A stretch of DNA of 64,000 nt. Source: an uncultured Clostridia bacterium. Its GTDB lineage: Bacteria; Bacillota; Clostridia; Christensenellales; Borkfalkiaceae. Position numbers and translations under genes: made by a program. This document shows, in pieces, positions 40,162 through 50,413 of the stretch. Within the stretch, counting starts at the first letter, position 1. Each line of letters opens with the position of its first letter. Below the pieces are notes generated by a model. It had not been told where the DNA came from, searched no databases, and saw only the letters and a program-made list of their open reading frames with translations. Location: NCBI GenBank assembly GCA_947597925.1, contig CANQFA010000003.1, positions 91,689 through 155,688 on the forward strand, written 5' to 3'.

Positions 40162-41361
40162 ATGAAAAACGGCATTCTCAAGTGGGTCTTCCTGTCCCTC
40201 CGCATCCTGCTGACGGCGGGGATCCTCGCGCTCGCCATATGGCTCCTGTGGCGGTATGAGTACTTCTCTCAATTCGCTGCGGTGGACAACATCGTGGGCA
40301 TGCTCCCCGTTGCGCTCGTCCTGCTCTTTGCAGGCGGCGCCGTCGTCCTCCTCTGGATGAAGCACTCCAAGCGGCTCATGGGCCTCTCTGTCTCCCTTGC
40401 CATCGTCGTGCTGCTCTCGGCCGCCCTCTTCCCCAATTCCCTCCGCGGCAATTGGTGGATCGCCCCCAAACTCGATCTGCAGCCCGAGAACTTTGACCTC
40501 ACCCCCTATGCCCCCTTTACGGGCGAAAAGACGGCGCGGCTGGACGGAGAAGCGGAAATCACCTTCACCGAAGATCTCCCCGTCATGGACGGCGCGCTCG
40601 CCCTCTACCCCGTGTATGCCGCCGTCGCGGAGGCCGTCTATGACCGTACGGCCTACGGCGAGGGAGAGAGCACGCCCTTCACCAATACCTTGCGCGCCTT
40701 CGACAACCTCATCGCGGGGGAGCGGGACGTCATCTTCTCCTCGCATGCCTCCGAAAAACAGATGCAGGCAGCGAAGCAGGCGGGTGTGGAACTCGTGCAT
40801 ACCCCCATCGGCAAGGAGGCCTTTGTCTTCCTCGTGGGAGATGAGAATCCGACGGAGGGTCTCACCCGCCAACAGATCTACAATATCTACTCGGGCAAGA
40901 CCGCCTTTTGGCGCACCCTCGGCTGGGAGGAGGGCGGACCCATCGTCGCCTTCCGCCGTCCCGAAGGTTCGGGGAGCGAGACGGGCATTCAATCGGTCAT
41001 GAAGGCCGCAAAGCTCCCCCTCATCGCGGTACAGCCCGTCCCCGACAAGAGCATCCTCGTCTCCGACAGCCTCATGGACCAGATCTCCGTCGAGTGGCGG
41101 GGCGTGCAGCCTGTATTGGGGTATTCCTACCGCTTCTTTGCGACGACGATGCACCCCAACCCCCACGCAAAGCTGCTCCAAATCGACGGCGTGGCGCCCG
41201 ATCCCGAAAATATCGCGAGCGGGACCTATCCCTTCACGGTGGAGTTCTATGCCATCACGCGGGGCGCGCCCACGGGAAATACCGCGCGCCTCATCGAGTG
41301 GATCCTCTCGCCCGAGGGGCAGGAGCTCATAGAGCGCACGGGGTACTCAAAACTCCATTGA
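40162..41361 (+). CDS. Membrane-anchored PstS/PBP-like substrate-binding protein
   Basis: Three N-terminal TM helices then FIFSSHASEKQ-type PBP2 fold segments, GLTRQQIYNIYSGKTAFW and RPEGSGSETGIQSVM. Confidence 0.8.
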   Translation: MKNGILKWVFLSLRILLTAGILALAIWLLWRYEYFSQFAAVDNIVGMLPVALVLLFAGGAVVLLWMKHSKRLMGLSVSLAIVVLLSAALFPNSLRGNWWIAPKLDLQPENFDLTPYAPFTGEKTARLDGEAEITFTEDLPVMDGALALYPVYAAVAEAVYDRTAYGEGESTPFTNTLRAFDNLIAGERDVIFSSHASEKQMQAAKQAGVELVHTPIGKEAFVFLVGDENPTEGLTRQQIYNIYSGKTAFWRTLGWEEGGPIVAFRRPEGSGSETGIQSVMKAAKLPLIAVQPVPDKSILVSDSLMDQISVEWRGVQPVLGYSYRFFATTMHPNPHAKLLQIDGVAPDPENIASGTYPFTVEFYAITRGAPTGNTARLIEWILSPEGQELIERTGYSKLH

Positions 41362-41376
41362 CCTCTTAAAACACAT

Positions 41377-41403
41377 AAAAAGACGGGGCACCCCGTCTTT
41401 TTT
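41377..41403 (+). terminator. Intrinsic terminator
   Basis: AAAAAGACGGGG-CA-CCCCGTCTTTTTT. Confidence 0.9.
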
Positions 41404-41567
41404 CATGCACTTCGAAAGAGGAAAAAGACATGATTTTCGGCTCTGGAGCTCAAAGAGGCATATCATGTCGCGAAAGAGCCTCTCAAAATCGCTCGGAAGA
41501 CACAAAAAATCGGGGACTTTTGCCTCCGACTGTGACGGCCGTCTATTTGATATGCGCTTGAAAAGAG

Positions 41568-42209
41568 CTACTGAAGGAGCTCCGAAAGTTCGGGAACGGA
41601 GGAGACGACGGCGACGTGGGGAAAGGCGGAAAACTCCTCCCTCTTCGTCGTCCCCGTGAGGACGGCGGCGAAATCCACCCCCGCCCGCGAGGCCGCCTCG
41701 GCATCGACGAGGCCGTCGCCCACATAGAGCACCTCGCGCAGGTCCGCCCCGAGCAGGTCCGCCGCGCGCAGCAGTCCTTCGGGATGAGGCTTCTCGTTTT
41801 CCACGTCCTCATTGCCCACGACGGCGCGCACCGCATGCTCGAGAGAGAACTTTTTGAGGATGGCCTCGATGCGGTAGCGATGCTTGGTCGAGAAGACGGC
41901 GATGGAATATTTCGACCCCCATGTGCGAAGTTTCTCCTCCACATCGGGGTAGAGACGGGCGTCCGCGGTCATCACTTCGTCCGCCTTCACTTGAAAATAG
42001 TCGAAGAAGAGCCCCTCCTCCCTCTCGTCCCTTTTCCCCGTCAGCATGCGAAAGGCGAGCTCGAGGGAGAGCCCCACCGTCCTGCCGATCTCCTCCTCGG
42101 AGTGCGGGGGATAGCCCAGCCGCGCGAGTGCATAATTCACGCTTGCCGCAATGGCATGCGTCGTGTCGCCGAGGGTATAGTCGAAGTCAAAGATGAGCGC
42201 CCTGTACAT
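41568..42209 (-). CDS. HAD-family hydrolase (phosphoglycolate phosphatase-like)
   Basis: LIFDFDYTLGDT, VFSTKHR, KPHPEGLL, YVGDGLVDAEAA. Confidence 0.9.
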   Translation of the reverse strand: MYRALIFDFDYTLGDTTHAIAASVNYALARLGYPPHSEEEIGRTVGLSLELAFRMLTGKRDEREEGLFFDYFQVKADEVMTADARLYPDVEEKLRTWGSKYSIAVFSTKHRYRIEAILKKFSLEHAVRAVVGNEDVENEKPHPEGLLRAADLLGADLREVLYVGDGLVDAEAASRAGVDFAAVLTGTTKREEFSAFPHVAVVSSVPELSELLQ

Positions 42210-42215
42210 GCGCCC

Positions 42216-43751
42216 TCACTCCCACTCGATGGTTGCGGGCGGTTTGGAGGTGATGTCGTAGACGATACGGTTGGCGTGCTTTACCTCGTTGGTGATGCGG
42301 TTGGAGACCTTCTCGAGTACGTCATAGGGAATGCGCGCCCAGTCCGCCGTCATGGCGTCGACACTTGTGACGGCGCGGAGGGCTATGACATTTTCATAGG
42401 TGCGGAAGTCGCCCTGTACGCCCACCGTCTTGCTGTCGGTGATCACGGCGAAATATTGCCAGATGTCCCGCATGAGGCCCGCCTTTGCAATTTCATCGCG
42501 GAAGATGAAGTCGGCCTCGCGCAGCGTCGCGAGCTTCTCGCGCGTCACCTCGCCCATGATGCGGATGGCGAGGGCGGGACCGGGGCAGGGCTGCCGCCAG
42601 ACGATCCCGTCCGAGAGACCGAGCTCGGTGCCCACCTTGCGCACTTCATCCTTAAAGAGATCCCTGAGGGGCTCCACGATCTCCTTGAAGTCGACGACGG
42701 AGGGAAGTCCGCCGACATTGTGGTGGCTCTTGATGACCGCACTCTTCCCCTTTCCGCTCTCGATGACGTCGGGGTAGATGGTCCCCTGCACGAGATAGTC
42801 CACGGCTCCTATCTTTTTCGCCTCCTTCTCGAAGACGTCGATGAAGAGTTTTCCTATGATATGCCGCTTCTCCTCGGGATCGGTGACCCCCGCGAGGGCA
42901 TCGAGGAAGAGGTCGGCGGCATCTGCCTTCACGAGGTTCATGCCCAGCCCGTCGCGGAAGACGGACATGACTTCCTCGGGCTCATCTTTGCGGTGCAGGC
43001 CGTGGTCGACGAAGACGCAGATGAGGTTCTTCCCCACCGCCCTGTGGACGAGGGTCGCGGCGACGGCGGAATCCACCCCGCCCGACATGGCGCAGAGCAC
43101 CTTTTTGTCCCCGATCTTTTCCTTGAGGCGGGCGACCTGCTCGGCGACGAAATTTTTCATCGTCCAGTCCCCCCTCGCCCCGCAGACGTGGTAGAGGAAG
43201 TTCTTGAGGAGTTGATTTCCGTACTCCGAATGCACGACCTCGGGGTGGAATTGCACGCCGTAGATGCGCCTCTCGCTGCTGCCGTATGCGGTCACGGGGC
43301 AGCTCTCGGTGGAGGCAAGGACCTCGAAGCCTGCGGGCACGGCGATGATGCGGTCGGTGTGGCTCATCCAGCACACGCTGCGCGCGGGGATGCCCTCCGA
43401 GAGCGGGCTCTCCTTGACGAAGGAGAACTCCCGCTTGCCGTATTCACTCTTCTCGGCGTGCTCCACCTCGCCGCCCAATGTGTGGGCGATGAGCTGTGCG
43501 CCGTAGCAGATGCCGAGCACGGGAATGCCGAGCTCTAAGACCCTTTTGTCGATATGGGGTGCGTTTTCATCGTAGACGCTGTTGGGTCCGCCCGTGAAAA
43601 TGATGCCGACGGGGGCATATGCCGAAATCTCCTCCACCGTCATGTCGCAGGACTTCAGGTCCGAGTAGACGCCGAGGTCGCGCACTCTCCGCGCGATGAG
43701 CTGATTGTACTGCCCGCCGAAATCGAGCACGAGAATTTTCTGATGTTCCAT
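42216..43751 (-). CDS. guaA: GMP synthase (glutamine-hydrolysing)
   Basis: [41 protein letters not shown]-terminal KPPATIEWE. Confidence 0.97.
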   Translation of the reverse strand: MEHQKILVLDFGGQYNQLIARRVRDLGVYSDLKSCDMTVEEISAYAPVGIIFTGGPNSVYDENAPHIDKRVLELGIPVLGICYGAQLIAHTLGGEVEHAEKSEYGKREFSFVKESPLSEGIPARSVCWMSHTDRIIAVPAGFEVLASTESCPVTAYGSSERRIYGVQFHPEVVHSEYGNQLLKNFLYHVCGARGDWTMKNFVAEQVARLKEKIGDKKVLCAMSGGVDSAVAATLVHRAVGKNLICVFVDHGLHRKDEPEEVMSVFRDGLGMNLVKADAADLFLDALAGVTDPEEKRHIIGKLFIDVFEKEAKKIGAVDYLVQGTIYPDVIESGKGKSAVIKSHHNVGGLPSVVDFKEIVEPLRDLFKDEVRKVGTELGLSDGIVWRQPCPGPALAIRIMGEVTREKLATLREADFIFRDEIAKAGLMRDIWQYFAVITDSKTVGVQGDFRTYENVIALRAVTSVDAMTADWARIPYDVLEKVSNRITNEVKHANRIVYDITSKPPATIEWE

Positions 43752-43760
43752 ATCTTTTCC

Positions 43761-44675
43761 TCAAGTTCTGTGAAGTTTCGTAAGTTCTATAGTGCCCATG
43801 GGGTCGCCGTCTGCCGCCGCCTGTCGGAACCACTTTACCGCCGTCTCGGTGTCGCCGCGCTGCAGATATTCCTGTCCCAGCGACCATGCATGGCTGCACG
43901 CGACGCCCTTTTGCTTGGAGGTGCGGTAGAGCCGCAGGAGCTCTTCGAGATATTTATCCCCCATCTTTGCGGCCATTGCGGGGTCCTTGGGAAGCCCCTC
44001 TCCGAAGAGGTATGCATGGCGGAAGGCCGCATACATGCCCGCGATATCCCCCGCCTTGCGGTAGAGCGCCTCTGCCTTTTCGGGGCTGTGCTCGAAGCCG
44101 TGGGATCCCTCGAGATGGCACTTTGCCGCCGCCCGCATGGCCTCCTTGTCGCCCGCCGCGACGGCATCGCCGAGATATTTCGCCGCGAGAAAGTCATTTT
44201 TCTTGACACCGCGGCCGATGAGGTAGTACCAACCGAGCATATACATGCAGCGCGCATGGCCCATCTTGGCGCCCGCCGCGAAGAGAGGGGCCGCCTCCGC
44301 GGGCGTGCCGCCGAGCGAACTCCAGATGATCTCGGCGTTATTTTGCATCATGCCCGCCAGATAGTATCCCTCCGCACAGCCGCAGCGCGCGGCGCACATG
44401 AACCACTCGTAGGCATAGGAGAGGTCGCCGTCGGCGCCCTCCTCTCCCGCACGGAGCAGCTGCCCGTATTCGCACATGGCCTCCGCGTCGCCCGCATAGG
44501 CCCTCTCGTAGATCTTCCTGCCCTTGGGCGTGAGGTGTGCGGCCTGCGCCTCGCTGTAGAGCGGGAGATACTCGGCCACCATGTCGGAGAACTGCTGTCC
44601 GCCGCACTCGCTGCAGAACTTCGCGGAGATCTCCGCCATGTGCCCGCATTTTCGGCACTTCTTGAATTTCGCCAT
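43761..44675 (-). CDS. SEL1-repeat protein with N-terminal zinc ribbon
   Basis: CRKCGHMAEISAKFCSECGGQQF; repeats such as YMLGWYYLIGRGVKKN and LGQEYLQRGDTETAVKWFRQAAADGDP. Confidence 0.85.
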   Translation of the reverse strand: MAKFKKCRKCGHMAEISAKFCSECGGQQFSDMVAEYLPLYSEAQAAHLTPKGRKIYERAYAGDAEAMCEYGQLLRAGEEGADGDLSYAYEWFMCAARCGCAEGYYLAGMMQNNAEIIWSSLGGTPAEAAPLFAAGAKMGHARCMYMLGWYYLIGRGVKKNDFLAAKYLGDAVAAGDKEAMRAAAKCHLEGSHGFEHSPEKAEALYRKAGDIAGMYAAFRHAYLFGEGLPKDPAMAAKMGDKYLEELLRLYRTSKQKGVACSHAWSLGQEYLQRGDTETAVKWFRQAAADGDPMGTIELTKLHRT

Positions 44676-44689
44676 AGCCCCTCTTTTTC

Positions 44690-44715
44690 AAAAACGCCCG
44701 TATGTGCGGGCGTTT
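44690..44715 (-). terminator. Hairpin terminator downstream of a rightward read or upstream of guaB region
   Basis: AAAACGCCCG-TATGTG-CGGGCGTTTT. Confidence 0.6.
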
Positions 44716-44727
44716 TCGCTTTGAAGT

Positions 44728-46798
<2,071 letters not shown>

Positions 46799-46909
46799 TC
46801 GCGGTCATCTTCGTTGATATTTTATCTATTTTAACACAGGCGCAAAAAAAATGCAACCGAATCTCACCAAAATGTCATCATCAAATGCGGAATTTCATAT
46901 TTCTATGAT

Positions 46910-47560
46910 ATGAAAAAGTTTCTCTCTGTGGTCTTTCTCCTTCCCCTCCTGCTCCTGCCCTCCGCCTGTGCCCGTCCCTATGACTACACGAAGCACCTCT
47001 CCGAGGTCCGCAGCGACGTCTTCCGCGCCGAGACGGAGGCCTTTGTTCTCACCCTCTCCTGCCTCACGCGGGAGCACCCCTATGCCTCGGACACCGTCGT
47101 CTGTCCCCTGACGCGGCTCATGGAGGCCGTCATCGTGTCGAAGGACAAATCGGTCACCGAGTACACCCTCCGCATCGACGGCACGGACTGGGGCGGCGAG
47201 ACCTCCTACCGCACCGTGGAGGATGACTGCTACTACTCCGAAAGCACCGACGTCTTCCCCGAAAACAGCGTCTCCATCCATGTGGAGTGGGCGGGCGGCG
47301 CCGTCGATGTCGCGGCGACTTCCGTGAAAAACGAGCATACCATGTCCGCGGAAGAGGCCCTCGAAATCGCTGTCGGGCAGGAAGAGGAGCTCATTGCGCG
47401 CAACACCGCAAACGGAGAATTTTGCGGCGAATTCCGCGTGCGTCTCCTGCGGCGGGACGCGAACTACTACTATGTGGGCATCGTCACGAAGGAGGGCGTC
47501 CTCTCCCTCCTCCTCGGCGCCGAGAGCGGCGAAGTGCTGGCGCGGCGGGAAAACGGCTGA
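46910..47560 (+). CDS. Hypothetical lipoprotein
   Basis: MKKFLSVVFLLPLLLLPSACARP lipobox. Confidence 0.65.
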   Translation: MKKFLSVVFLLPLLLLPSACARPYDYTKHLSEVRSDVFRAETEAFVLTLSCLTREHPYASDTVVCPLTRLMEAVIVSKDKSVTEYTLRIDGTDWGGETSYRTVEDDCYYSESTDVFPENSVSIHVEWAGGAVDVAATSVKNEHTMSAEEALEIAVGQEEELIARNTANGEFCGEFRVRLLRRDANYYYVGIVTKEGVLSLLLGAESGEVLARRENG

Positions 47561-47577
47561 GTCCCCCCTCGAAAAGA

Positions 47578-47606
47578 TTGACAAACGCCGCTTTGCGGAG
47601 TATACT
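47578..47606 (+). promoter_or_regulatory. sigma70 promoter
   Basis: TTGACA 47578-47583, N17, TATACT 47601-47606. Confidence 0.75.
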
Positions 47607-47626
47607 GTATCCGTTGGGAGGCGGAT

Positions 47627-48496
47627 ATGGCACTCAAACGAAAGACAATTTTGCACCTGAGGCGGGCGGCGATCGTCGCGCTCACCATCCTTCTCGTGCT
47701 CTTTTTCCTCCTCGGCGGGGTGCTCGCGGCAAACCTCATCACCGACGCAAATATCCGCAAGCTTCCCTCCTATGCCCGCGAAGATCTCGACCCCATCCTC
47801 GCAAAAGACCCCGCTTCGCGCACGGAGGAGGAGAAGAGGACGCTCTTTCTGCAGACGGGCGTCTCCCCCTCCGAACTCGAAAAGATGTCGCCCGAGGAGG
47901 TCCTCGCCTTTCAGGATGCCCTCTTCTTCGAGGGGCACTGCGTGCACGAAGAGTACTATCGCGGGCTCGTCTATCACGATGCCATGGAGAACTTCTCCCC
48001 GCCCATCGTCGACCTGCAGCCGGGGGATATCCTGCTCACTTCGTCGACGCATACCTTGGGTTGGGCGCATGGGCATGCCGCGCTCGTCATGGAAAACGGC
48101 GACTTGCTGCAGTCCTACCTCATAGGCTATGCCAGCGGCACCACCGGCTCGTCCAGCTCCAACGGCGTGCCGCTCTTTCAGAACGCGGCAAATTTCCTCG
48201 TCCTGCGCCTCAAGGATGCCGATGCGGCGACGCGGCTCGCCATTGCCCAAGCCGCCGAGAAGCAGCTCGTGAACGTCATGTATGACCTCACCGTGGGCAT
48301 CTTCTCCCCCAAAGATCAGGGGGAGACGCCCAAGTCGACGCACTGCTCCCATCTCGTGTGGCAGGCCTATAAAAATTTCGGCTACGACCTCGACTCCGAC
48401 GGCGGACCCGTGGTGACCCCGCGCGACCTCGCGCGCTCCCCCCTCCTCGAGGTTGTGCAATGTTACGGTTTTGACCCGCTGAAGGGATGGGAATAA
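47627..48496 (+). CDS. Membrane-anchored YiiX/permuted NlpC-P60-like hydrolase
   Basis: LQPGDILLTSSTHTLGWAHGHAALVMENGDLLQ and later KSTHCSHLVWQAY. Confidence 0.75.
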   Translation: MALKRKTILHLRRAAIVALTILLVLFFLLGGVLAANLITDANIRKLPSYAREDLDPILAKDPASRTEEEKRTLFLQTGVSPSELEKMSPEEVLAFQDALFFEGHCVHEEYYRGLVYHDAMENFSPPIVDLQPGDILLTSSTHTLGWAHGHAALVMENGDLLQSYLIGYASGTTGSSSSNGVPLFQNAANFLVLRLKDADAATRLAIAQAAEKQLVNVMYDLTVGIFSPKDQGETPKSTHCSHLVWQAYKNFGYDLDSDGGPVVTPRDLARSPLLEVVQCYGFDPLKGWE

Positions 48497-48510
48497 GAGA
48501 AAAAAATTTT

Positions 48511-48542
48511 CCGCGCCGCGAAAGATCGCGGCGCGGTTTTTT
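48511..48542 (+). terminator. Intrinsic terminator
   Basis: CCGCGCCGCG-AAAGAT-CGCGGCGCGG-TTTTTT. Confidence 0.9.
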
Positions 48543-49653
48543 ATGACTGCATGAATTCGGTCAAAATTTGGTTCTGGACGTAGAGGTATTCGTCCTTTAT
48601 TTTCGTCGTGTCGCCCGTCTCCTCGAAATAGCCCTTCATGCGCTCGTAGGGCTCGCGGAAGTCCTCCTTCCAGTCCGTCCCGAAGGCGCGGCGGTAGGCC
48701 GCGGCGGAGATGCCGAAGACGGTGCGCAGGGCGAGCATCAGGAACTCGAACTTCGCGTCCTTCTCGCTCACCTCCTCGCTCTCGATGACGGGGAAATGTC
48801 CCGAGAGGATGCACTTCATATACTCGTCCAGATCGAAGGTATTCGTAAAGCGCTTGCCGTCCATGAAGGAACTCGCCGAGACACCGAGACCGATATATTC
48901 GCCCCGCTTCCAATAGTTCATGTTGTGGCGGCTCCCATAGCCCGATCTGCAGAAATTGCTCACCTCGTAGCGGAGATACCCGTACTCCCCGAGGAGGGCG
49001 CGGCCGTAGTCGTAGAGCGCCGCCACCTCGTCGCCGTCGGGCAGTTCGCCGTTCAGATAGTCGGTGTAGATGGGCGTCCCGTCCTCGGGCGTGAGAGCAT
49101 ACATCGAGACATGGGTGGCACCTTTTTCATGAACGAGGTCGATCGTCGCCCTGACATCTTCCTTGGTCTGCCCCTTTAGTCCGAGCATGACATCGGCGGA
49201 AAAATTCTCCCCCTTCAGAAGATCGGCACAGGCGAGAAAGTCGGCGGTGGTGTGGATGCGCCCGAGCTCCGCGAGCTGTGCGTCGTTCGCCGTCTGCAGT
49301 CCCACCGAGAAGCGATTGATGCCCGCCTGCCTGTACACGGCGAGTTTGTGCGCGTCCACCGTGCCGGGGTTCATCTCTATGGTGACCTCGGGGTCGGAAG
49401 TGAGGTGAAAGGAGGCGCGGATCTGCCGCATGAGGCCCAAAATGTAGTTGGGATCGATGACCGAGGGCGTGCCGCCGCCGATGTAGACCGTGTCAAAGGT
49501 CCTCTTTTCGTACATGCGCCCGCGTTCGGCGACCTCCTTATAGAGGCACGCCATGTACGCCTCCGCGAAGTTCAAGCGATTCGGAAAACTCGTGAAATCG
49601 CAGTAGGTACACTTGTGTTTACAGAATGGTATGTGAACGTATACCCCGGACAT
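48541..49653 (-). CDS. hemW: HemW-like radical SAM protein
   Basis: YVHIPFCKHKCTYCDF (CxxxCxxC), YIGGGTPS, NPGTV, RFSVGLQT. Confidence 0.92.
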   Translation of the reverse strand: MSGVYVHIPFCKHKCTYCDFTSFPNRLNFAEAYMACLYKEVAERGRMYEKRTFDTVYIGGGTPSVIDPNYILGLMRQIRASFHLTSDPEVTIEMNPGTVDAHKLAVYRQAGINRFSVGLQTANDAQLAELGRIHTTADFLACADLLKGENFSADVMLGLKGQTKEDVRATIDLVHEKGATHVSMYALTPEDGTPIYTDYLNGELPDGDEVAALYDYGRALLGEYGYLRYEVSNFCRSGYGSRHNMNYWKRGEYIGLGVSASSFMDGKRFTNTFDLDEYMKCILSGHFPVIESEEVSEKDAKFEFLMLALRTVFGISAAAYRRAFGTDWKEDFREPYERMKGYFEETGDTTKIKDEYLYVQNQILTEFMQS

Positions 49654-49663
49654 GGATGGTCTT

Positions 49664-50084
49664 TTTCACGAATTTTGTCTTTCAGAAACCCCCTGCGGGG
49701 CAAGCTGTGGGCGACAAAATTCCGTGAGCGGAGAGCTGCTCCGTCTTTTCATACTCTTAGCCGCACAGACTTACTGTTCTCTCAAACAACAAGCCGCATG
49801 CGGCTAATTGGGGCGCGCAGCGAAGAAGCGTGCTTCTTCTCGCGCAAGTGATTTGGTTTCACGAATTTTGTCTTTCAGAAACCCCCTGCGGGGCAAGCTG
49901 TGGGCGACAAAATTCCGTGAGCGGAGAGCTGCTCCGTCTTTTTCATACTCTTAGCCGCACAAACTTACTGTTCTCTCAAACAACAAGCCGCATGCGGCTA
50001 ATTGGGGCGCGCAGCGAAGAAGCGTAGTCCTTCTCGCGCAAGTGATTTGGTTTCACGAATTTTGTCTTTCAGAAACTCCCTGCG
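49664..50084. repeat. Tandem 193/194-bp intergenic repeat, two copies plus a partial third
   Basis: TTTCACGAATTTTGTCTTTCAGAAAC at 49664, 49857 and 50051; copies differ by few substitutions. Confidence 0.93.
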
Positions 50085-50089
50085 GTTTT

Positions 50090-50413
50090 TCAGGCGTCGT
50101 TCCAGAAATATTTTTCCATGTCGACATAGCCGTCCCGCACCTCGACCCCTTCGGCTTCGAGGAGCTTTTTCTGCATGTCGATGCCGCCGAAGGCAAAGGC
50201 GGGCGCAAGCCGTCCCTCACGATTGACGACGCGGTGGCAGGGGATGACGACGGGCGTGGGATTGCGATGCAGGGCATTGCCGACGAGACGGCTCGCCCGC
50301 GGTCTGCCGATGGCCCGCGCGATCGCCCCATATGTCGTCACTCTCCCCCTCGGCACCCTCTTCAGATATTCATACACGGCTTCATCAAAGGTCATATCTG
50401 ATTTCCCTATCAT
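50090..50413 (-). CDS. MGMT-family (Ogt/ATL-like) DNA alkyltransferase domain protein
   Basis: PRGRVTTYGAIARAIGRPRASRLVGNALHRNPTPVVIPCHRVV with PCHR motif. Confidence 0.9.
   Translation of the reverse strand: MIGKSDMTFDEAVYEYLKRVPRGRVTTYGAIARAIGRPRASRLVGNALHRNPTPVVIPCHRVVNREGRLAPAFAFGGIDMQKKLLEAEGVEVRDGYVDMEKYFWNDA

Noticed and set aside
49664-50084. Tandem repeat considered as CRISPR
   Set aside because: Units are about 193 bp and nearly identical throughout, with no variable spacers.
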